This document shows positions 45,193-53,947 of a DNA stretch of 64,000 nt, in pieces. How positions within the stretch are numbered: the first letter of the stretch is position 1; each line of letters starts with the position of its first letter. The stretch comes from Streptomyces kurssanovii (lineage in GTDB: Bacteria > Actinomycetota > Actinomycetes > Streptomycetales > Streptomycetaceae), in the NCBI RefSeq assembly GCF_014649695.1, contig NZ_BMTN01000011.1:124001-188000 (forward strand), given 5' to 3'. The notes beneath the pieces are model-generated. The model ran no database searches, was not told the DNA's origin, and worked only from the letters and a program-made list of their open reading frames with translations. The position numbers and the translations under genes are program-made.

Positions 45193-45859
45193 GGATGATC
45201 ACCAGCTCTTCCTTGTCCTCGCCGGGAGCGATCAGACCCCGCCGCTCGAGCCACTTCCTGCGCGAACGCAGGACGGGCCCGAACGGGACGAGACGACGCT
45301 CCACGACGGCGGCGTCCAGGCCGCCGCCCTGCAGCCGCTCGAGGGTCGCCCCGACGCCGCTGAGCGCCGAGTGCACCATCAGCAGGGCACCCGAGGGGTT
45401 CAGCAGCTCCGCGGCGCCGTCGCAGATCCGGTCCAGGACGGCCCTGCCGTCGTGGCCCGCGTCCCAGGCGACGGCGGCGCCGCGCCGCGGCGGGCGGGCG
45501 TGCGGTGCGGGCACGTAGGGCGGATTGCACACGATCAGGTCGAAGCGCCGGCCCATGGCCGGCTCCAGCAGGTCACCGTGCAGGACACGCACCCGACGGC
45601 GGGCGAGCACGGCGTTGAGGCGGGTGGCGGCGACGGCACGCCATGAGCTGTCGACCGCTGTCACACGGGCGCCGCGCCGGGCGGCCGTGATGGCCAGCGC
45701 TCCGGTGCCGGTGCCCACGTCGAGTACCTCGGCCCCCGGCCTCAGCGGTTCACGCTCGAGCGCGTCCGCGAGCAGAAACGTGTCGCTCTGCGGGGCGTAC
45801 ACACCCGGGGCGAGCACCAGCGCGGCTCCGCCCCGGTCCACTCCCAGCAGATGGGTCAT
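45176..45859 (-). CDS. HemK/PrmC-like SAM-dependent methyltransferase
   Basis: 227 residues. SAM motif I is EVLDVGTGTGALAI (46-59), and the N-P-P-Y substrate motif is at 112-115 (VCNPPYVPAP), as in glutamine- or adenine-N-methylating enzymes of the HemK2/Mtq2 type. It starts with the N-terminal YAPQSDTFLLADAL segment and lacks the helical release-factor-binding domain of true PrmC. The target is unknown. First gene of the redox operon described for its neighbours. Confidence 0.88.
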   Translation of the reverse strand: MTHLLGVDRGGAALVLAPGVYAPQSDTFLLADALEREPLRPGAEVLDVGTGTGALAITAARRGARVTAVDSSWRAVAATRLNAVLARRRVRVLHGDLLEPAMGRRFDLIVCNPPYVPAPHARPPRRGAAVAWDAGHDGRAVLDRICDGAAELLNPSGALLMVHSALSGVGATLERLQGGGLDAAVVERRLVPFGPVLRSRRKWLERRGLIAPGEDKEELVIIRADRA

Positions 45860-46036
45860 TCCTGACTCCCTCGGCAGACTGTGCCGGCGTCCTGCCGGCC
45901 GGCGGTTTCTTGATCCCGTTGCCCAGCTTCTTGATCCCGTGTGCCCAGCACCACGCGTTTCATCCGTTTCGGTCCGCGCCCGCCGGGGACCCGTGCAGCA
46001 GCCGGCCGGTGTTCCGGGAATCCCACGGAGTGACTG

Positions 46037-47074
46037 ATGAGCGTGAAAACAGGACTGCGGGTGGTGGTCACCGGGGCCACCGGGAACGTAGGCACGAGCG
46101 TGGTGAGGGCGCTCGCGGAGGACTCGCGGATCGCCTCGGTCCTCGGTCTCGCCCGCCGCGTCCCGGACCTGGACATCTCACGGACGTCCTGGGCGTCCGT
46201 GGACCTGGCCCACGAGGACGCCGGTGACCAGCTCGTACGGCATCTGGAGGGCGCCGACGCCGTGATCCACCTGGCGTGGCGCTTCCAGCCGACGCACTCC
46301 CCCGCCACGACTTGGCGGACCAACGTCCTCGGGTCGCTTCGGCTGTTCGACGCGGTCGCCGCGGCGCAGGTACCGGCGCTCGTCCACGCTTCGTCGGTCG
46401 GCGCCTACGCGCCGGGGCCGAAGACCGGTCCCGGGGTCGGCGAGTCGTGGCCCACGCACGGTTGGCCGGAGGCGGCCTACTGCCGCGAGAAGTCCTATCT
46501 GGAGCGGGCGCTCGACGCCTTCGAGCTGCGGCACGCCGGGATCCGTGTGGCACGCATGCGGCCCGCGTTCATGTTCAAGGAGACATCCGCCAGCGAGCAG
46601 CGGCGGATCTTCGCCGGCAAGTTCCTGCCGGGCCCGCTGATCAGGCCGGGGCTGCTTCCCTTCGTGCCCGACATCGAGGGACTGCGCTTCCAGGCACTGC
46701 ACACCGACGACGCCGCGCAGGCCTATCTCCTCGCCGTCCTGCTCGACGCGCGTGGGGCCTTCAACCTCGCCGCCGAACCGGTCGTCGACGCGCAGGCCCT
46801 CGGTGAGCTGCTCAAGGCCCGGGTGGTGCGGGTCCCCCGGCAGGCGGCACACGCCGTGGTGTCGGCCGCATGGGGACTGCGCGCCGTTCCGGCGTCGCCG
46901 CAGCTGTTCGACGCGCTGCTGCGGATGCCGGTGATGAGCACGGCCCGGGCCAGGGAAGAGCTGGAATGGCAGCCGCGGCACACCGCCACCGCGGCGCTGG
47001 AGGAGTTCCTGCGCGGCGTCCGCAAGGGCTCCGGCGAGCGGACGGCACCGTTGGTGGGCCACCTGGCGCACTGA
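46037..47074 (+). CDS. NAD-dependent epimerase/dehydratase (extended SDR)
   Basis: 345 residues. Nucleotide-binding VVTGATGNVG is at the N-terminus, D-L-A-H-E and VIHLAWRFQP mark the Rossmann core, and HASSVGAYAPG with YCREK forms the S-Y-K catalytic set. The C-terminal half binds an unknown, possibly sugar-nucleotide, substrate. ATG 46037 follows a purine-rich stretch. It is divergent from the methyltransferase operon. Confidence 0.88.
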   Translation: MSVKTGLRVVVTGATGNVGTSVVRALAEDSRIASVLGLARRVPDLDISRTSWASVDLAHEDAGDQLVRHLEGADAVIHLAWRFQPTHSPATTWRTNVLGSLRLFDAVAAAQVPALVHASSVGAYAPGPKTGPGVGESWPTHGWPEAAYCREKSYLERALDAFELRHAGIRVARMRPAFMFKETSASEQRRIFAGKFLPGPLIRPGLLPFVPDIEGLRFQALHTDDAAQAYLLAVLLDARGAFNLAAEPVVDAQALGELLKARVVRVPRQAAHAVVSAAWGLRAVPASPQLFDALLRMPVMSTARAREELEWQPRHTATAALEEFLRGVRKGSGERTAPLVGHLAH

Positions 47075-47180
47075 GCGCCGCGCCCGTTCGCCGTACCCAC
47101 CGGCCGGGCAAAGCCATGGCCCGGCCCACGCAGACAGCCAGGGGCCCGAAGCGGCCCGCGCGGAAGCTCTCGCGTGATCC

Positions 47181-47244
47181 GCACGAAGCGTCCGTGCAGG
47201 AAGCGCCCGTGCATGCACGCAGCGCCCGTGCACGAAGCGGCCCC
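47181..47244. repeat. Four 15-bp direct repeats
   Basis: Variants of GCACGAAGCGCCCGT at 47181, 47196, 47215 and 47230, with a 4-nt GCAT insert between copies two and three. They lie immediately before the 3' end of the HAD gene (47248), between convergent genes. Confidence 0.75.
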
Positions 47245-47247
47245 CGG

Positions 47248-47928
47248 CTAACGGCCGGACGGCTCCAGCAGTTCGGCGAACGGGCCGGTGCCGATCCGTG
47301 CCAGCAGATCCGCCGGATCGTCGAAGACCGCCGCGGCCCCGGCGGCCTCCAGGGCGGTACGCGGGATCCCGCCGCACAGCAGCGCCACGCACCGCACCCC
47401 CGCCCGCGACGCGGCCTGCATGTCCCACACCGTGTCCCCGACGAACACGGCGCGGTCGGCCGGAACCCCGGCCAGTTCCAGCGCGTGTTCGACCGGATCG
47501 GGAGCGGGCTTTCCCTCGGCCACGTCGTCGGCGCCCGCGATCGCGGAGATGGCGTCGTCCGCGTCGACGGCCCGCCGGAGCGCGGCGAGCTCCGACCCGC
47601 CGGCCGAGCTCGCCAGCACCACCGTCCAGCCGTCGCCCGCCAGGGCACGCAGCAGATCTCCCGCCTGGTCGAACGCCGGCAGCCGGTCGGAGTACGTTCC
47701 GTAGAGGGCCTTGTGGGCGGCCTTGATCGCCTCGTCCTGCGCGGTGTCCCGCTCGTCGCCGAGCACATGCTCCAGCAGGTCCTGGCCGGCCAGCCCGACG
47801 GAGCGGTGGATGTGGTCCATGGCCACGTGGTGCCCTGCCTGCCGGAAGGCTTCCCACCAGCAGACGACATGGAGATGGTTGGTGTCGGCCAGCGTCCCGT
47901 CGACGTCGAACACAGCGGCGCGGTCCAT
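47248..47928 (-). CDS. HAD-family phosphatase/phosphoglucomutase-like
   Basis: 226 residues. Motif I is FDVDGTLADTNH (D8, D10), motif II is VVLASSAGG, motif III is the Lys in EGKPAPDP, and motif IV is FVGDTVWDMQAA. The alpha-helical cap between residues 20 and 85 is that of the Gph/beta-PGM subclass. It hydrolyses or transfers a phosphate through the first Asp. ATG 47928 gives the standard start directly before motif I; the VOC gene ends 23 nt upstream, so they may form an operon. Confidence 0.88.
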   Translation of the reverse strand: MDRAAVFDVDGTLADTNHLHVVCWWEAFRQAGHHVAMDHIHRSVGLAGQDLLEHVLGDERDTAQDEAIKAAHKALYGTYSDRLPAFDQAGDLLRALAGDGWTVVLASSAGGSELAALRRAVDADDAISAIAGADDVAEGKPAPDPVEHALELAGVPADRAVFVGDTVWDMQAASRAGVRCVALLCGGIPRTALEAAGAAAVFDDPADLLARIGTGPFAELLEPSGR

Positions 47929-47951
47929 GTCTGCAGGTCCTTCCCCAGGTG

Positions 47952-48779
47952 CTACTGCGGTACGGCGTTGTCCGTGGCGGTCACGTTGAAGATGGCGCCG
48001 TCGGGATCCCGCAGGGTGACCTCGGCGCCGTGCGGGGTGGTGCGCTCGGCGAGGACGGTGCCGCCGTGCCGGTCGGCCGTGCGCACCGTCTCCTCGAGAT
48101 TCTTCACCGCGAAGTGCACATGCCAGCGGGGATGGAGCAGGGGGTTCGTCGCGGTGCCGTCCGCTCCGGAGGTGAGTCTGGCGAGCACACGGCCCTCGCG
48201 GTGCAGCACGACCGCGCCTTCCAGGTAGCTGACCTCGCAGCAGCCGGCCCGGTCGGACGCCCAGTCGAACACCTCGCCGTAGAAGATCGCCGACTCGAAG
48301 GCGTCCTTGGCCAGCAGCCGGATCCACGCGGGCGCCTTGTCACGCCAGGCGGGCCAGTCCCGCATGAGTTCGCCCTCCCAGAGGCCGAAGACGGCGCCGT
48401 CCCGGTCCGCCGCGAGTACACCGCGGCCCATGGACAGGGCCAGCGGCCCCACCGCCACGGTGCCGCTGCGTTCCCGGATGCGACTCGCGGTCCGGTCGGC
48501 GTCCTCCACGGCGAAGTACGGGGTCCAGGCGACGGCCACGGTCAGCGCGGGTGCCAGCGCGCCGATCCCGGCGACCGGCGAACCGTCGACCACCGCGACT
48601 CTGAACTGGTCGCCCAGTCTTCCCTTGCGGAATTTCCAGCCGAGCACGGCCCCGTAGAAGTCCTGGGCCGCCTGCAGGTCGCGGGCCATGAGGCTGACCC
48701 AGCAGGGCGCGCCGAACACCGCGGCGGACGCGGCAGCGGCGGCGGTCACGGTCGGGGTCGAGTTCTCGTTCATCACCAT
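47952..48779 (-). CDS. Two-domain VOC-family protein
   Basis: 275 residues with two glyoxalase/bleomycin-resistance-type modules: 25-140 (PCWVSLMARDLQAAQDFYGA, VLGWKFR) and 150-270 (WIRLLAKDAFESAIFYGEVF to DGAIFNVTATD). It may bind metal and a small molecule; relatives include hydroxylases and drug-binding proteins. Start choice is uncertain between ATG 48779 and ATG 48773. Substrate is unknown. Confidence 0.82.
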   Translation of the reverse strand: MVMNENSTPTVTAAAAASAAVFGAPCWVSLMARDLQAAQDFYGAVLGWKFRKGRLGDQFRVAVVDGSPVAGIGALAPALTVAVAWTPYFAVEDADRTASRIRERSGTVAVGPLALSMGRGVLAADRDGAVFGLWEGELMRDWPAWRDKAPAWIRLLAKDAFESAIFYGEVFDWASDRAGCCEVSYLEGAVVLHREGRVLARLTSGADGTATNPLLHPRWHVHFAVKNLEETVRTADRHGGTVLAERTTPHGAEVTLRDPDGAIFNVTATDNAVPQ

Positions 48780-49096
48780 GTCCGGCGGTCGGGGGCGGTT
48801 CACGCGGGGCAGGTTCCATGGTGCTCCCCCGGGCGGCGACCGGCGAACGCGGTCGTCACGCTCCGTGGGCGAAAGGGAGCCTTCAGTCACCCGGTCCGGC
48901 TGTGCTTCCGTAGCTCGAGTGCCCTGGTGGCGGCCATCCGTAACGCCGGTGCGGCGGCCGCGTGCCCGGCTGTCGGGAGAACTGCTCCGCCCGGGCGTGG
49001 CGACTGAGCTTCGCGGCCACCGGTGCGGCGGCGAAGACGGGGCAGGGCCCGGCCGGAGAAGCCCGGCCGAGCCCTGTCGCCTGGACGGGGAACAGG
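48780..49096. other. Gap with possible terminator
   Basis: No gene is seen in this 317-base stretch. Around 49040-49075 an imperfect inverted repeat (CAGGGCCCGGCCGG with CCCGGCCGAGCCCTG) could end transcription of the DJ-1-type gene that stops at 49097. Confidence 0.5.
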
Positions 49097-49801
49097 TCAG
49101 CGGCGTGCCAGCACCTCGACCACCTGCTGCGCCGTGTCGGCGCTCGACTGCGGGTTCTGGCCCGTGACGAGGTTGCCGTCGACGACGACCCGGCTCGCCC
49201 ACGCCTCTCCCGGCCGGACCACGGCGCCGAGCTCGCGCAGGCGCGACTCGACCAGGTAGGGCGACTTGTCGCCGAGGCCGCCCTGCTGCTCCTCCTCGTC
49301 GCTGAACGTCGTCATCTCACGTCCGGAGAAGGCGAAGGAGCCGTCCTCGCCCACGGCGCTGAGCAGCGCCGCCGGGCCGTGGCAGAGCGCCGCGACGATC
49401 TTGCCCTGCGCGTCGGCGTCGGCCAGCAGCCGGCCGAGGTCGGCGCTGACGGCGAGGTCGGCCATCGGACCGTGACCGCCCGGGATGTACACGGCGTCGT
49501 AGTCGCCGGCCGACACCGTGGAGAGATCGGTGGGCCGGGCCAGCTCGGCGTCGATGGCGTCCAGGTAGGCGCGGAACCTCTTGGCGTCCGCCTCCTCCAC
49601 GCCGCCGCGCTCGTCGAGGCTGATGGGGTCCACGGTCGGCCGGACGCCGCCCGGGGTAGCGATGACCACGTCGTGGCCCGCCTTCCGGAGCACTTCGTGA
49701 GAGGCGGCCAGCTCCTCGGCCCAGTAGCCGGTGGGGTGGGTGGTGCCGTCGGACAGCTTGAGGCTGTCGGCGCCGGAAACGACCATGAGGATCTTCGACA
49801 T
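49097..49801 (-). CDS. DJ-1/PfpI-family protein (Hsp31-like)
   Basis: 234 residues. The nucleophile elbow AALCHGPAAL places Cys140, VYIPGGHGPM lies before it, and GYWAEELAASHEVL supplies the Glu of the Cys-His-Glu/Asp site. Length and these motifs fit the Hsp31/glyoxalase III-like branch. Probable role in methylglyoxal detoxification or protein deglycation. ATG 49801 follows AAGGA. It is divergent from the LysR regulator at 49921, which probably controls it. Confidence 0.9.
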   Translation of the reverse strand: MSKILMVVSGADSLKLSDGTTHPTGYWAEELAASHEVLRKAGHDVVIATPGGVRPTVDPISLDERGGVEEADAKRFRAYLDAIDAELARPTDLSTVSAGDYDAVYIPGGHGPMADLAVSADLGRLLADADAQGKIVAALCHGPAALLSAVGEDGSFAFSGREMTTFSDEEEQQGGLGDKSPYLVESRLRELGAVVRPGEAWASRVVVDGNLVTGQNPQSSADTAQQVVEVLARR

Positions 49802-49891
49802 GGAACAGTCCTTACGGGGCTCGGATGTGTTGCGGTTCGATACGGACAACCCCAGCTTTGACCCCGCATCATCCGCGGGCATCATGAGCGT

Positions 49892-49907
49892 CATAACTTC
49901 TCTTATG
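49892..49907. promoter_or_regulatory. Probable LysR operator
   Basis: CATAA, 6 nt, TTATG is a perfect inverted repeat in an AT-rich island between the DJ-1-type gene and the LysR gene. It contains a T-N11-A LysR box and ends 13 nt before the LysR start. Confidence 0.55.
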
Positions 49908-49920
49908 GAGAGAGGGTTGC

Positions 49921-50826
49921 GTGCCCGGACTTGATCTGCTGTCAACCTTCGTGGAGATCTACCGCTGCGGGTCGCTCTCCGCCGCGGCCGAGCGCCTCGG
50001 GCTCACCCAGCCGGCCGTGAGCGGGCAGCTGGCCAGGCTGGAGGACCAACTGGGTGAGCAGTTGTTCGTCCGCTCCCGCAAGGGCGTCACCCCCACCGCG
50101 CACGCGGCCGACCTCGCCGCCCGCGTCGGCACGCACCTCGACGAGCTGCGGGCGGCGCTGGAACCGTCGAGGGCCGGGGCGGCTCACGTCGGGACCGTGC
50201 GGATCGCCGGCCCCGGCGAGCTGATGGCCATGCGCGTCCTGCCCACGCTCGCCCCACTGACGACCCGGGGACTGCGGATCCATGTGACGCTGGGTCTCGC
50301 CAGGGACCTGCTGGCCGCGCTCGCGGAGGGACATGTGGAGCTGGTGGTGTCCGCCATAAGGCCGACGCAGCAGGACATCGTGGCCACGCCGCTCATCGAC
50401 GAGGAGTTCGTCCTCGTCGGCGCGCCGTCCCTGGCCCGCAGCGTCGACAGCGCCCGGCTGGCCGGTGATCCGGTGGACGCCCTCGCCCATCTGCCGCTGG
50501 TCGGTTACGCGGACGACCTGCCGATCGTCCGCCGCTACTGGCTGAGCGAGTTCGACCGCCGGCCGCCGAACCACATTTCCGTGATCGTCCCGGACCTGCG
50601 CGCCGTTCTGGCCGCGGTGGTCGCGGGCGCGGGCGTGAGCGCCCTCCCCCGCTATCTCGCCGAGCCGGCCCTTTCCGCGGGCTCCGTCGAACTGCTTCAT
50701 GAGCCCGCCGCCCCGCCGCTCAACACGCTCTACCTGGCGACCAGGGCAGGGGCCCTCGTCCATCCGCCCCTGGCGCTCGTCCACGACCACCTCCGCACCC
50801 GCGCCCACTCGTGGGGTGCGCTCTGA
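49921..50826 (+). CDS. LysR-family transcriptional regulator
   Basis: 301 residues. The N-terminal winged helix-turn-helix shows GSLSAAAERLGLTQPAVSGQ LARLEDQLG-type sequence, and a LysR substrate-binding domain runs from about residue 90 to the end. GTG 49921 lies 119 nt from the divergent DJ-1-type gene. LysR proteins usually repress themselves and activate the divergent gene with a small-molecule inducer, here unknown. Confidence 0.9.
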   Translation: MPGLDLLSTFVEIYRCGSLSAAAERLGLTQPAVSGQLARLEDQLGEQLFVRSRKGVTPTAHAADLAARVGTHLDELRAALEPSRAGAAHVGTVRIAGPGELMAMRVLPTLAPLTTRGLRIHVTLGLARDLLAALAEGHVELVVSAIRPTQQDIVATPLIDEEFVLVGAPSLARSVDSARLAGDPVDALAHLPLVGYADDLPIVRRYWLSEFDRRPPNHISVIVPDLRAVLAAVVAGAGVSALPRYLAEPALSAGSVELLHEPAAPPLNTLYLATRAGALVHPPLALVHDHLRTRAHSWGAL

Positions 50827-50992
50827 CCGGCCGCAACAGCTGGTGAGAGTGGGGCAGTTGGGACGGAGCGCCATGGCCGAAAGCCGACGTACCGGAGCGC
50901 TGCCCCCGCCATCCGTCTGTACCGCCGTGCGGCGTCTCCCTAGCATGTGGATCCCACAGAACCGGATCTCCATCAACGCGGGTGAGGACTGG

Positions 50993-51802
50993 ATGCAGAG
51001 TTCGTGGCGCCCCGACGCCATCGACACCAAAGTGCCCAGCGTGGCACGTATGTACGACTACTTCCTGGGGGGCGACGACAACTACCAGTCGGACCGCGAC
51101 GCTTGCGAAGAACTTCTGAAGCAGGTCCCCAGTACGAAGACTCTCGCCGTCAACAACCGCCGCTTCCTGCGGCGTGTGGTGCGGATGCTGGCGGCCGATT
51201 ACGGCATCCGCCAGTTCATCGACCACGGATCCGGTCTGCCGACCCAGGACAACGTCCACCAGGTCGCGCAGTCGGTCGACCCCGAGTCCAGGGTCGTCTA
51301 CGTCGACAACGATCCCATCGTGCTCGCGCACGGCCGGGCCCTGCTCGACGAGAACGACCGCACCACGGTCATCCAGGCCGACATGCGCGACACCGACGGT
51401 ATTTTCGGCCATGAGGAGACCCAGCGGCTGATCGATTTCAGCCGGCCTGTCGCGGCTCTTTTCGTGTCGGTGATGCACTGCATCCCGGACGAGGACGATC
51501 CGGCCGGTCTCGTGCGGCGTGTCGCGGAACGACTGGCACCGGGCAGCTTCCTGGTCGTCTGTCAACTGGTGAGCGACCGGCCGGAGATCCGCAAGTTCGT
51601 CACCGACTACATGGCGCAGGCCACCGACAACCACTGGGGCCGGGTCCGCGAGGAGCACGAGGTCGCCGCCTACCTCGACGGCATGGAGATCCTGGAGCCC
51701 GGGCTGGTGGAGGTCTCCACCTGGCGCCCTGACAACGATCTGGCGCCCGTGCAGCAGACCGACGAATGGATCGAGTGGGGCGGCGTCGCCCGCATCCCGT
51801 AG
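50993..51802 (+). CDS. DUF574-type S-adenosyl methyltransferase
   Basis: 269 residues of the Streptomyces S-adenosyl methyltransferase (DUF574) family. Signature segments are PSVARMYDYFLGGDDNYQSD, FIDHGSGLPTQDNVHQVAQ, VVYVDNDPIVLAHG and ALFVSVMHCIPDEDDP. The SAM site is the Rossmann start. Its natural substrate is unknown. ATG 50993 has GGTGAGG upstream; ATG 50945 in frame is a longer option. It stands alone. Confidence 0.88.
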   Translation: MQSSWRPDAIDTKVPSVARMYDYFLGGDDNYQSDRDACEELLKQVPSTKTLAVNNRRFLRRVVRMLAADYGIRQFIDHGSGLPTQDNVHQVAQSVDPESRVVYVDNDPIVLAHGRALLDENDRTTVIQADMRDTDGIFGHEETQRLIDFSRPVAALFVSVMHCIPDEDDPAGLVRRVAERLAPGSFLVVCQLVSDRPEIRKFVTDYMAQATDNHWGRVREEHEVAAYLDGMEILEPGLVEVSTWRPDNDLAPVQQTDEWIEWGGVARIP

Positions 51803-51915
51803 CGGCACGGCGGTTCGGGCTTACCGGGCCGCCGCTGTCGTCGTCCGGCGGCGCGGGCTTCGAGGACGAGCACCCCGCACGGCGGATCACGGCGACATGC
51901 TCGGGTCCCAGGCGT

Positions 51916-52818
51916 TCAGAGGTTCTTGATGCGCTGCTCGAGCAGTTCCAGCGACTGCTTGGGAGTGAGGGCGCACGCGCCGAGCCGGTCGAGCATGTCA
52001 CGGTACTGCTCGACGGCCTGCGGCTTCTGGGAGAAGGTGCTGTCGGTCAGGTGCTCGATGTAGACCGCGTCCTTCAGGTCGCTCAGCGCGAAACGCAGAT
52101 AGGTCACGCCCGTACCAACGCCGACGGAGGCCGTCACCTCCAGCGGCGCGACCTGCAAGGTCACCCGCGGCCGCTCCATCATCCGGACGAGGTGCAGCAG
52201 TTGCTCACGCATCACATGCGGTCCGCCCACCGTACGCATCAGCACGGACTCGTCGATCACGGCCCACAGGCGGGGCGCCTCCGGCGTGTCGAGCTGCCGC
52301 TGACGCTCCTGGCGCAGCTCGACCCGGCGCCGCACATCGTGTGTCAGGAGGTGCCCCGGCCCTGACCGGACGACGGCCTCGCAGTACGCGGCGGTCTGGA
52401 GGAGACCGGGCACGTAGAACGGCTCGTAGGTACGGATCGTCGCCGCGGCGCCCTCCAGGGCGACCAGCGGCTCGAAGAAGTCCGAGAGGACGTCGCTGAA
52501 GGAGCGCCACCAGTCGGTCTGGCGGGACTGCGTCACCAACCGCATGAACTCGTCGACCTGCTCCTGCGCCGCGACGCCGTACAGATTCAGCAGCGCCATC
52601 GCGTCGGCCGGCTTGCAGCCGTGGCGGCCCAGCTCGATCCGGCTGGTCTTGGAACGCGAGAAACCCAGCCGGGCGTCGACGTCCGCCGGGTCCAGCCCGG
52701 CGTTCACCCGAAGTTGGCGCAATTTGCCACCCAGGATCAGCCTGAGGGCGGTCGGGTTGTTCTCGACCGCTCCCAGCGGCCGGACGAACAACGACGGACT
52801 CGGTTCGACTGCAGCCAT
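51916..52818 (-). CDS. HTH regulator with DUF5753 domain
   Basis: 300 residues. An XRE-type helix-turn-helix lies at about 28-85 (LRQLRVNAGLDPADVDARLG, then FSRSKTSRIELGRHG). The DUF5753 domain starts at about 100 with EGAAATIRTYEPFYVPGLLQ and TAAYCEAVV. In Streptomyces these regulators act with DUF397 proteins, one of which is encoded directly upstream, and often with an anti-sigma-type ATPase, here the gene at 53287. ATG 52818 is chosen over longer frames. Confidence 0.9.
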   Translation of the reverse strand: MAAVEPSPSLFVRPLGAVENNPTALRLILGGKLRQLRVNAGLDPADVDARLGFSRSKTSRIELGRHGCKPADAMALLNLYGVAAQEQVDEFMRLVTQSRQTDWWRSFSDVLSDFFEPLVALEGAAATIRTYEPFYVPGLLQTAAYCEAVVRSGPGHLLTHDVRRRVELRQERQRQLDTPEAPRLWAVIDESVLMRTVGGPHVMREQLLHLVRMMERPRVTLQVAPLEVTASVGVGTGVTYLRFALSDLKDAVYIEHLTDSTFSQKPQAVEQYRDMLDRLGACALTPKQSLELLEQRIKNL

Positions 52819-52908
52819 CAGGCGCCCCTGCGGAGAAAAAGGGACGACGACAGTATCCAGCACTCGCGTGGCGAGGCCATGGGGAAGTCGCCCACTCACC
52901 GACTGTTT

Positions 52909-53148
52909 TCAGCCGATTACCGTGTCGAAACCACCCTCACGGGCTCCTTCCACGAATCCCGCGAAGTCGTCGCGTGAGCAGACGAGTGCCGGCCCGTGCG
53001 GGTCCCGTGAGTTCCGGATCGCGATCCGGTCGCCCGGCAGCGCCGCCATCTCCACACAGTTCCCCGTGGCGTTGCTGTGGCTGCTCTTGATCCACGTCAC
53101 CGACTCCAGCGCACTGGCCTGCATTCCGTTGACGAACTCCACGCCCAT
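52909..53148 (-). CDS. DUF397-domain protein
   Basis: 79 residues with the family signature WIKSSHSNATGNCVEMA, RIAIRNSRDPHGPALVC and the DDFAGFVEGA helix. DUF397 proteins partner with DUF5753-HTH regulators and have been linked to growth and antibiotic control. GAGGAG lies before ATG 53148; GTG or ATG a few codons inside are alternatives. Here it precedes the HTH gene by 90 nt, the reverse of the commonest order. Confidence 0.88.
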   Translation of the reverse strand: MGVEFVNGMQASALESVTWIKSSHSNATGNCVEMAALPGDRIAIRNSRDPHGPALVCSRDDFAGFVEGAREGGFDTVIG

Positions 53149-53189
53149 CAACTCCTCACTGCTCGCTCACGTTTGGTCCGGATCCCGCC

Positions 53190-53215
53190 GATGCAATCCC
53201 ATCTGCAATTGCATC
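53190..53215. promoter_or_regulatory. Palindromic operator in the DUF397/ATPase divergent promoter
   Basis: GATGCAAT, 10 nt, ATTGCATC: perfect 8-bp arms plus an extra TGCAATTGCA core beside the right arm. It lies between divergent starts at 53148 and 53287 and is a good candidate target of the HTH regulator at 51916. Confidence 0.6.
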
Positions 53216-53286
53216 CATGGGTCGGCTCGACAATACTCGCCCTGTGTCTGCTGTCGAACGGCGAAGCCTGCAGGGAGACATGACCA

Positions 53287-53847
53287 GTGACGACTCACGT
53301 GCCGGCGCTCTCGGGAACCGATGTACGGCATGGGTTCCGGAGCGGTCTCACGCAATCTGGCGTGAAACGTCCGCCCCGCATGCCCGCCGACGCGCCGGAG
53401 TACGCTCCGGAGGAACCGGTGGTCCCCGGCGGCTTCTCCGCGTGCGGGCTGGACGGCCGCCCGAGGAACGCGGGGGAGGCGAGGAAGTTCGCCGCGAGCA
53501 CCCTCCACGAGTGGGCGCTGCGGCCCTTGGTGGCGGACGTCGAACTGATCGTCAGCGAGCTCGTCGGCAACGCCGTGCGGCACGCTCTTCCGCCCGCCGC
53601 GCCGTGCGCCGGCGAGTACCCGGTCTGGCTCGGTCTCTTCCGCTACAGCAGCCAACTCGTCTGCGCGGTGACCGACCCCAGTCCGGAGCCGCCGCGCCTG
53701 AGTGATCCAGGCCCGACCGCCTCGGGCGGCCGCGGCCTGTTGCTGGTCGACTCGCTGAGCGACAGCTGGTCGTGGCGGCCGACACCTCCCGCGGGCAAGA
53801 CCGTCTGGGCGTGCCTGCCCCTGCCGGGACAGCGGGGCTCCACCTGA
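53287..53847 (+). CDS. Anti-sigma-type ATPase (HATPase_c_2)
   Basis: 186 residues. A 55-residue non-conserved N-terminus is followed by GHKL motifs: N-box LIVSELVGNAVRHALPP, G1 CAVTDPSPEPP and G2 GGRGLLLVDSLSDSWSW. It is divergent from the DUF397/HTH pair, the standard trio in Streptomyces. It may bind a sigma or STAS protein, but no partner is adjacent. GTG 53287 follows GGGAG by 10 nt. Confidence 0.85.
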   Translation: MTTHVPALSGTDVRHGFRSGLTQSGVKRPPRMPADAPEYAPEEPVVPGGFSACGLDGRPRNAGEARKFAASTLHEWALRPLVADVELIVSELVGNAVRHALPPAAPCAGEYPVWLGLFRYSSQLVCAVTDPSPEPPRLSDPGPTASGGRGLLLVDSLSDSWSWRPTPPAGKTVWACLPLPGQRGST

Positions 53848-53854
53848 GCCACGA

Positions 53855-53883
53855 CGCACCGGCGGCCCAGGCCGGCCGGTGCG
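53855..53883. terminator. Hairpin between convergent genes
   Basis: A 9-bp perfect stem (CGCACCGGC and its complement) with an 11-nt loop, 7 nt after the ATPase stop and upstream of the GH65 stop at 53948. Confidence 0.65.
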
Positions 53884-53947
53884 AAGGGACCGTCAGGGCA
53901 AGGGACCGTGCGTCGGGTCCGGGCGCTCCCTGCCGGGCGAGGGCCCG

